Source: Rhizopus arrhizus (lineage: Eukaryota > Mucoromycota > Mucoromycetes > Mucorales > Rhizopodaceae). From it: a DNA stretch of 64,000 nt. The stretch is from positions 930,001 through 994,000 of the forward strand of contig JAKZZE010000003.1 in the NCBI GenBank assembly GCA_024220505.1. The letters run 5' to 3'. Positions 56,601 to 64,000 of the stretch are shown here, in pieces. The stretch's first letter is position 1, and every line of letters starts with the position of its first letter. Below the pieces are notes generated by a model. It did not search any database. It was not told the origin of the DNA and saw only the letters and a program-made list of their open reading frames with translations. The position numbers were made by a program, and so were the translations under genes.

Positions 56601-57211
56601 TTCAATTGTTACCAAAAAAGGAAGAGGAAGAGATAAGAAGAAAAAGCTTATTTTTTTCCACTGACTAACATATAAATAAATAACAAGAGAGAATATATAA
56701 AGTCTAATTCTTTACAAATCTTATCGATAATATTAGATAAAGCAAAAAAGAGAAAAAAAATAATTAGAATATACGTCATCTTTGCTTTTTTTTTTTTTTT
56801 CTTTGACTTTTCCTCTTTCTTTTCTCCCCTTCTCATTCTTTAATTTGTTATTGTTCTAGTATCGAGAAAAAAAAAAAAAAGCGAGATGCTGATCGGAATT
56901 GACCGGGACAAAAGAGGATATTTAAATATAAATAAATAATTGATGTTACTCGCAAGTTACAGTGTGTATGTGTGCGTGTAGTCAGATGTAATAATTTATA
57001 TATAAATATATTATTGCCTGTTTGTTCAAATAGTCACATGCGATAACTAAGGCATGAAAGGTTCTATAAAAGTCAACTACTTTAAGCGATCTCTAAAGAT
57101 TTATAGTGATACAAGTTGACCAAACCGCGTTTTTTATTTTATTTTATATTTTTTTTATTTTATTTTCTTTTTTTCTTTTCTTCTTTCTTCAATTAAGAAA
57201 AAAAAAAAAAA
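56600..57211 (+). promoter_or_regulatory. upstream region of the GATA factor with several GATA sites
   Basis: GATAAG/CTTATC-type sites occur near 56631 (AGATAAG), 56717 (CTTATCGATA), 56735 (AGATAAAG) and 57041 (CGATAAC). A long pyrimidine-rich leader and an A15 tract lie directly before the ATG at 57212. The sites would fit autoregulation by a GATA factor; this is inferred only. Confidence 0.4.
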
Positions 57212-58943
57212 ATGTCCATTTTACCATTAAAAAAATCATCAAAAAAGAATATTATGGATCAAGTTTTATCTGATTCATTATTTCCTACTACAAATGATGA
57301 AGAAATAAATACAAAAGATGAAAATATCGAAAATGATGGCAAAAAAGAAGATCCTTTAGCTACTCAAGTATGGCGTATGTATACAAAAGCCAAAGATAGT
57401 TTACCTAATGGTTCTCGTATGGAAAACTTGACGTGGAGAATGATGGCAATGACATTGACTAAAAAGAAAAAGGAAGAGGAAGAACAGCCGACTACACCAC
57501 CTGTTGCTGATGACACAACTGGTTTATTATCATCTTCTGCTCCTCCTTATACAATGTTAGATCATCATAACCAAGAAAAGAACAATGTGCTGATAACAGG
57601 TAGTATGAGAGCATTTCATACACCTGTGGATGAATTACCTCGATATACGGTATGAAAATGATATACTATTATCTTGAATACTTATACTTTAAATATAGCC
57701 ACTCAAAAGAAGAGTAACAACGATAAATCACGATTACTCAACCAATAGTATCATTATTCCTTCATTAGATGATGAAATGAATCAACATTATTTCAGTCAA
57801 TCAGTTCCATCTAATAATTCATATTTAAATAATAATCAGAATAGAACTTTATTAAATGATTCATTTAATAACTCAGCTTATCATTCTATCCCCAACTCAC
57901 CTACCCTTGGTTCATTCACTAATTCAACTACAACACCCACTGGTGGATTACCAGTCATCAATCCTGGTTCTCTTAGTTTTGAAGAATTACTGAATGTTTA
58001 TTATCATGACAACACTCCACCTCCTACTATTTCATCTCCTCGTTCTATATCAAGTTATAACAGTGATGAGCCAGAACAAGAAAAATCAACAAAGCAACCA
58101 ATGAAGTATAAAAGAACCAAGAAATCTACTTCTCAGCAACCACAGGACAATAACAAAACTCAATGTTCTAATTGTCAAACAACTACTACTCCTTTATGGA
58201 GAAGAAATCCTCAAGGTTTGCCATTATGTAACGCATGTGGTCTATTCTATAAGCTACATGGTTCAGTTAGACCACTTAGTCTAAAAACAGACGTCATCAA
58301 AAAACGTAATAGAAATAGTGGTAATAGTAACAACACTAGCAACATACAAAAGCAGCATCAGCAACACCAACAGCAAAGTAGTAGCAAATTAAAGCCAGTT
58401 ACACCAAACATAATAAAACAATCATCAGATAACATGTATAATAACAATCGAATCGACAGAAGAAACACACTTCACTCAATCAATAAAAGACCGAGTTTAC
58501 TAAGCAAGAAACATAGAAGAACTTCCGAAATGTTACTGCCACCATCTGCCATGATGACTAATAATGATACGACATATATAAATCCTTACAACTCAGTATC
58601 TACTCCCACATCCACTGCAGCAATCCTACCTTCATCCTCATCACCATCACCGTTTTCTATTTATCCTATGCCACCGCAACCACTTTTTACAAATAATGAC
58701 ACCGATAATATGCCAGTCAACATGATCAATGACATACAGTCAACAAATGATGATGACAGTACAAGTGCAGCTATGAATGCTATATTAGAATCAGTGGGAA
58801 TCAATTTAAATAGTTTACCTGCTGAGTTATTACCTTTAGTTGCCTCAGCTGCTAATTATCATGCAATGAATAAGCAAAGAGAACAGCAGCAACAACAGCA
58901 GCAGCAAACTTATAACTTTTATGAATCAACACATACTCCATAA
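57212..58943 (+). CDS. GATA transcription factor, AreA/NIT2-like nitrogen regulator
   Basis: Two exons (57212-57649, 57699-58943) joined by a 49-nt intron give 560 aa. The N-terminus carries the fungal nitrogen-GATA motif [18 protein letters not shown]...LTWRMMAM (residues ~54-80). One GATA finger C-x2-C-x17-C-x2-C starts near residue 302: [20 protein letters not shown] then [17 protein letters not shown], followed by a basic KKRNR tail. The rest is Asn/Ser/Thr-rich. A Gln run ([12 protein letters not shown]) sits near the C-terminus. It should activate nitrogen catabolic genes in the nucleus. A single finger of x17 type is characteristic of this subfamily. Confidence 0.92.
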
Positions 58944-60852
58944 TTATTTATATGCGCACAGGATGCACTAGTTATATATGAAGAAGAAAAAGGAAAAAGA
59001 ATTATGCTATAAAAAAAAAACCTTGTTTATTGTGTATATACAACCCTCACTATTCTATGGATTCTGCACTCTTTTTTTTTGCAGTAGAGTCTATATTACA
59101 TGTTACGAAAAGCTATGCAGGCCATGAACTTGTTATGATCAAGATAAATAAAGTGTTATTATTCAACAAGTATATTTATTGATTATTATTACAAAAAGAT
59201 GAATTTATATAGTTTATACATCAAGAAAGTATAGAAATCAAGTTTTTGTACGACAATTGTAAACTTGTTTATCCTGAGCTCTCCGACATGGACTTTGCAA
59301 TTGTATTCATACGTTACGCATTTTACAAGGTAAAAACTTAAGGACATTCCTTGGCCAATCTTGTATTGTGTTTTCTTTCCATCAATTTGTGAATAATAGG
59401 ATCAGTGAATTTTGAGATTGAAGCCTTAAGTAGAATACCATCAGTGTTCAACTTAAAAGGATAACTTTCATTTTATTTAGTCATTTTTATTAAGTTATTA
59501 TTGTATTTTCAATATTTTTTAAATGCATTTGAGTTGGATATATGGGCTATCGTGTTATACTTTTTTTTTTCTCTCATACATATTCTAACAATAAAAATAA
59601 GCTTTAATATATCAATATTGTTCTCCAGTCTGTCTTTGAGTCTGATGTTAAGCTCTATATGGGATTCATGAAACATCATCAATATTCGTTAATTGCAGGC
59701 AAAAATTATCGTAACTGTAAAAATATATTTTAGCTTGAGTATATAAAACTTTTAAAGAACTTGCGGTCTTAATCGAACAATATTCGTGTTTATCTTGCTT
59801 TTTTGAATATGGACATTGTAGTATATATGATCTTGATGTTAACCAAGAAATTTTTTGAATTATTGTCACTGTTATAGGAACCAGATATTTCTGCTTGAAA
59901 GATCTCGCAATGGCCAAACATTATAATACCTGCAGCAATGCATTTCTTGTGTTTGTCATAGTCTATATACTGTAACTGCTCAAATTAGCTTGCTATAGTG
60001 CTTCGCCCGATGTATAGCAACAGCAATCAATTATTTTCATCATAAATATAAAACAGAAAGAAATAAAAAGCTTTGTATAAGTATTTCATTAAAAGCAGTT
60101 ATTTGACTTGCCTTTGTAAGCTCTTGTTCTAAATATTTAGACTAAAAAGGAAAACTTCTGATAAATATATAGCATAAAATGCATTTTTAAAGAAGTAGAT
60201 TATTTTTTGTTAATAGATTGAAGTGAAAGAATGTGAAAAAGTGAACTTAGATTAGATAGTAAGGAATCGTAGGACATTCCTACTCTGATCCTTCTTACTT
60301 CTAACCCGACCTCTGATGTGGTATATGGCTCTCCGAACCTCAGTTTTACTATCTTTTCATTACTTTTAAAGATGCAGTCTTTTTGTAGTCTATTCATTAG
60401 GTAAGGCCCAAGTACCGGAGGAGTTTTTACATTAGGAAATGGGGTGTACCACATATTCTATTGTTGCAACATCTGTATTAAACAAATCTTATAGTTTTCA
60501 TTACTATAATGCTGACTTTAGCTATAAGTTTGATAATTGAATAAAAATCTTTTAATGAGCCCAAACAATAGTCTTTTTTCTGATTAAAAAGATATGCATC
60601 CAGCAGTGTTATTAAATAACTGAATTAATAATAAAATGGTTATAATCATTCGATGGTATTCCGATCATAATACAGTAAGATCCTTATAACGCATCTTCAT
60701 AAGAATGCCTCGAATAAAATTGAGCAACATTTCAATTTCCAAACCTAAAAGCATTATTCATTTTTATAGAGCTTCTTTGATACAGTTTGTATTTGGCTTT
60801 AAATAAATACCCGAAATTTAAAACCGTTGGTTTCTTAATAATAATAAAAAAA
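58944..60852. other. gene-poor stretch
   Basis: No gene is called. A minus-strand frame at 60200-60454 (TPFPNVKTPPVLGPYLMNRL) looks somewhat coding but has no recognised family. AATAAAG at 59149 may end the GATA transcript. Confidence 0.4.
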
Positions 60853-61783
60853 ATGTCTATTTCTTTTATAGCCAAACGCGCTTTTGGATCATTCAATATG
60901 ATTAAATCTCCTTTAGTTTGGATCGATTGTGAAGTAAAAAAAAAAGATTAAGTTTAGAGGGAATATTTATTGATCAGATAAGTATAGATGACTGGTCTTG
61001 ACATCAAAAAAGATCACTTAATTGAGATTGCAGTACTAATCACTGATGGTGATTTGAATATTGTAGCAAAGGTAAGCAAAAAAGAAAGGAAAAAATGCTG
61101 CAATAATTGGAAATGTTACTAATGCTCTACATGAAAAAGGGGCCCGAGTTGGTTATTTATCAGCCTAAAGAAATTATGGACAGCATGAATGGTAATATAT
61201 ATAAATATATACAATACACCCACTAGTGAACTCACTGTCTTTGCTGATAATAGAATGGTGCACTGAACATCACGGAAAAGTACATACAAAAAAAAAACAA
61301 AAAAAAGATTGAAAAGCTAAAGTTTGATTAAAGTCTGGTTTAACCCAAAAAGTACTCGAATCCAAAATAATGACAAAAGAAGCAGAAAGACAGGTGTTTG
61401 AATTTTTACAACAACATATTCCTAAAGGGGTTGCGCCTTTAGCAGGAAACTCGGTTCATGCAGATAAAGTATTCTTAAACAAAGAAATGCCTAGTATTGT
61501 TGATTACTTGCATTATCGAATCGTTGGTAAGCTTTGCAGTATGTCCGTGTGATTTTTTCTCACTTTCCCATTTTAGATGTGAGCACAGTAAAAGAGTTAG
61601 CAAAAAGATGGTATAATACGAAACTAAACTCTATATCTTTTGCTAATATGTTTCTAAAGGTATCCTAATATTGCTTCAAAAGTTGTAAAGAAGAGCACGC
61701 ATAGAGCGCTTGATGATATCATTGAAAGCATCGAGGAATTGAAATACTACCAAAAGCATGTATTTGTAAAGGAAGATATCTAA
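60853..61783 (+). CDS. oligoribonuclease (REXO2/Orn, DEDDh 3'-5' exonuclease)
   Basis: Seven exons (60853-60933, 60988-61071, 61140-61191, 61254-61279, 61334-61526, 61577-61610, 61660-61783) join in phase to 197 aa. The order is WIDCEMTGLD with the first Asp and Glu, [59 protein letters not shown] with a catalytic Asp, KRWYPNIASK, and [19 protein letters not shown] with His and the last Asp. It degrades 2-5-nt RNAs to mononucleotides. [15 protein letters not shown] at the start is basic and could be a mitochondrial presequence, with an internal ATG (MIKSPLVW) for a cytosolic form. Introns are 26-nt-exon scale and typical of this genome. Confidence 0.95.
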
Positions 61784-62341
61784 GAATAAAGCATTCTAGG
61801 TTTGTAATGGGTTGCTATTCAACGTTACCATTATGTAAAAAGAAGTACTTTAGAAAGGGGCAACTTGCCTGTGGCGGTTAAGTAAGCATAGCAGCAATAA
61901 CCTGGATAGTATTTAGTGTAAAAAGATAGCATTATTGAGAATGTTATTCTATAGAACGTTCACTTTTACTTACGAATACACATATCCATCATGATTTATA
62001 ATCGCCTCATAATAATGCTTTACTGTCGCTAGCTTATGCCTATTTTATACTAAAATTGAGTTCATACAATCAAGCATTTCATCCGCCAGCAGACCAACTT
62101 CATTTAGCCATTGGGTCGATTTGCACTTCAGAAACTTAATAGTTGACTAATGGATATTCGTTTTTTTTTTTTTGTAAAGTCAACCATTCTTTAGGAATGA
62201 CGTACCAGGCCACTGTTTGCAATACTGATCAAATTAGTCTCGTTTTACACCAAGGATGCTGCAACCAGTATATATACAGGACTATTGCCAAACCTTCGCA
62301 GAAGTATACAATCTTTATTTTGAAGATAGCCTTCACATAAT

Positions 62342-62380
<39 letters not shown>

Positions 62381-63701
62381 GAAAAGTTTTGTTGTGATAA
62401 ATTTGTGCGAAATACAATTTTGTTCTATTAAAATCTTAGATTAGCTTTATGATAACCTGTAAAGTACTTGGGGACATTATGATAAATTTGTTTCTGACGA
62501 ATTTTAAGTACGTGTGTGTTTCAAGAAAGCATTGAATGATAAATGTAAAAATATCTTTATTCATCATATTGAAAAAGGTCCTTCTATTAATATGATTCGA
62601 GTATTACAAAGCTTAACTTTTCTTAAACATGCCTGAATTAATTTCAACTGTAATTTCAAGTTTCTAATCATACTGACAACAAAATCTATCTTGTTTCAAA
62701 TAGTAATAATTCAAACGATTAACAAGCTCCTGTTTTTAGCATATTCTATAATCATATGCATTCATTTTATCATTGTACATATATTGCACAAATACCCTAA
62801 CGTTATAGAAAACTGCGTATGTCTAGGCCAATGGCGCCCCCATGTATGTGTGTACCGGTAAGCGTTGTACAGCGAAACCTCGGAATTTGCTTCTATGTAA
62901 TGTTTAAAAAAGTCCACTTTTATAGTTCTGTTTGATCCATCTGAATACTAACATTCAAGTTTGATTAGGCCAACAGTTCAATGCAAATATGCACTGTTGT
63001 ATACAATGAGAAAGAGTTTGCTTGAAAATAGAGTGATGCCGTTTATTACAAAAGCTAATTTGTCAAATGGCTACATGACTGTGTACATATATAAAATTCT
63101 AATTTAGTATTTCTAGTCCTGATGTTCATGTTTAGCTTCTGTGTTGAATTTTATGGAATACGATGCTTGACTGCGCTATATTTTAGACTCTATGACCATA
63201 TTAGTGACAAGAAAGGTTGCGTTACCTCGTAAAGAGATCCTTGTAATTTTTTTTTTACTCCACATCTTTTATCAATATCACTATGTTACATTATATTAGT
63301 TTCTAGTTTCAACCTTGCAAGAAAGTGAAATATTTAAAAGCTAAATGTTCACCTTGATCTAAATATAATATCAAAATTTTAAATTAAAAAAGCGGTGGTT
63401 TTCTACAAGTACTTGAAATATGGACTATACTTCCTTATTTATTTTTCCGTTAGACTAAAAGTTGGAGTCAAAAACTTTTTTTCTAGGTAAACTTTAGATG
63501 CATTTGCTCAACTGGAACTTTAATTATATTATAGAAATAATAGTCAAAATTTTAAGATTTTTTTTATTAATTCGCTTGAGCAAAAAATGTATAGAGAAGG
63601 ATAAATAACAATACATATTATATGATATATACAACTACAATAATAAATAAGCAGGGATAACTATAAATAAAATACTGGGGTAACTATTCTCCACTTTTTG
63701 A
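61784..63701. other. gene-poor stretch with an A38 tract
   Basis: No gene is called. A run of about 38 A at 62342-62379 is the longest homopolymer in the window. The 3' end probably includes the transporter's terminator region. Confidence 0.4.
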
Positions 63702-64000
63702 TTATTTATAGTTAGGTCCCTTTTCGTCATAGTCATTCTTTACATTGGCGGCTTCGGAGTCAATAGCTGGCTTGTCGTTAGGCTTTGAGGGATTTATGAC
63801 GCTTTGACGACCAGAGAAGTTGCTTGGGAAACGACGGGAAGTAGGTCTAGATCCGCGACCCGATTCGGCATCACTACGTGTCTTTTCATATAAGGACACA
63901 GAACCAATATGAGAAGCAACAGACTTTGCATCTTCTTGAAGGTCTTCGGTAGCAAATAAAAGTTCAATTTCTTCCAAGGACTTACCCATAGTTTCAGGGT
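63702..64000 (-). CDS. MFS sugar transporter, C-terminal part (runs off right edge)
   Basis: At the edge the frame reads PETMGKSLEEIELLF, the conserved end-of-TM12 motif of the sugar porter family (PET.G.sLEEI). A hydrophilic cytosolic tail of about 80 residues follows, rich in Ser, Asp and Arg (SGRGSRPTSRRFPSNFSGRQ) and ending DYDEKGPNYK. The membrane domain lies outside the window. The substrate cannot be told from the tail. Confidence 0.85.
   Translation of the reverse strand, partial: PETMGKSLEEIELLFATEDLQEDAKSVASHIGSVSLYEKTRSDAESGRGSRPTSRRFPSNFSGRQSVINPSKPNDKPAIDSEAANVKNDYDEKGPNYK

Noticed and set aside
62342..62379. A38 run as a LINE poly(A) tail
   Set aside because: No LINE sequence precedes it and LINE tails here end in AATAAATA-type repeats, not poly(A).

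Overview
This window is fungal nuclear DNA, most likely from an early-diverging filamentous fungus of the Mucoromycota (Mucorales type). That placement is inferred from AT-rich intergenic DNA, short GT..AG introns, an AreA/NIT2-like GATA factor and the very dense load of Tc1/mariner, LINE and Ty3/gypsy DNA. No species is claimed.

Roughly the first 46 kb is a transposon graveyard with a few host genes in it. Positions 1-3848 hold a minus-strand LINE whose ORF2 runs off the left edge; it abuts a tRNA-Met(CAT) gene. From 4 to 19.5 kb, AT-rich LTRs of one family ('LTR-alpha', nine copies of a conserved core) are riddled with Tc1/mariner elements: M1 (5364-7034), P1 (8729-9240), Q (9243-11318), M2 (9335-10979, nested in Q, apparently intact transposase), two M3 copies (11321-12959, 16030-17667) and M4 (17833-19468). 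From 19.5 to 26.6 kb come Ty3/gypsy pieces: a pol fragment with its 228-bp LTR, two gag fragments, and a second LTR family ('LTR-gamma'). From 26.9 to 42.2 kb there are three related multi-exon host genes (here X1, X2, X3) that look like a PD-(D/E)XK nuclease-type family. All three are interrupted by mobile elements. A ribosomal protein S15 gene and a decayed IS630-like transposase lie between X2 and X3. From 42.3 to 45.6 kb is a LINE cluster with three copies of the same target sequence.

From 45.7 kb onward the DNA is mostly ordinary housekeeping sequence: ribosomal protein L31, RNA polymerase I subunit RPA12, a LINE relic, a TnpB/Fanzor-like relic, a peroxisomal-type long-chain acyl-CoA synthetase (C-terminal SKL), a long gene-poor stretch, the GATA nitrogen regulator, a seven-exon oligoribonuclease (REXO2/Orn), and the C-terminus of an MFS sugar transporter at the right edge.

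The most unusual signals are three. (1) Four Tc1/mariner families of different sequence (M1, M2, M4, Q) carry ~180-220-bp ends whose inner transposase-site-like repeat is INVERTED relative to the outer one; known IR/DR elements have it direct. In M2 each end also encloses a tRNA-like A-box/B-box pair. (2) The X1/X2/X3 family shares a PD...ExK-like core and an intron splitting a conserved Trp codon. (3) Non-autonomous amplification: three P copies share the same catalytic Glu-to-Lys change. Several nested elements have left and right flanks that do not belong together, suggesting ectopic recombination or an assembly join.
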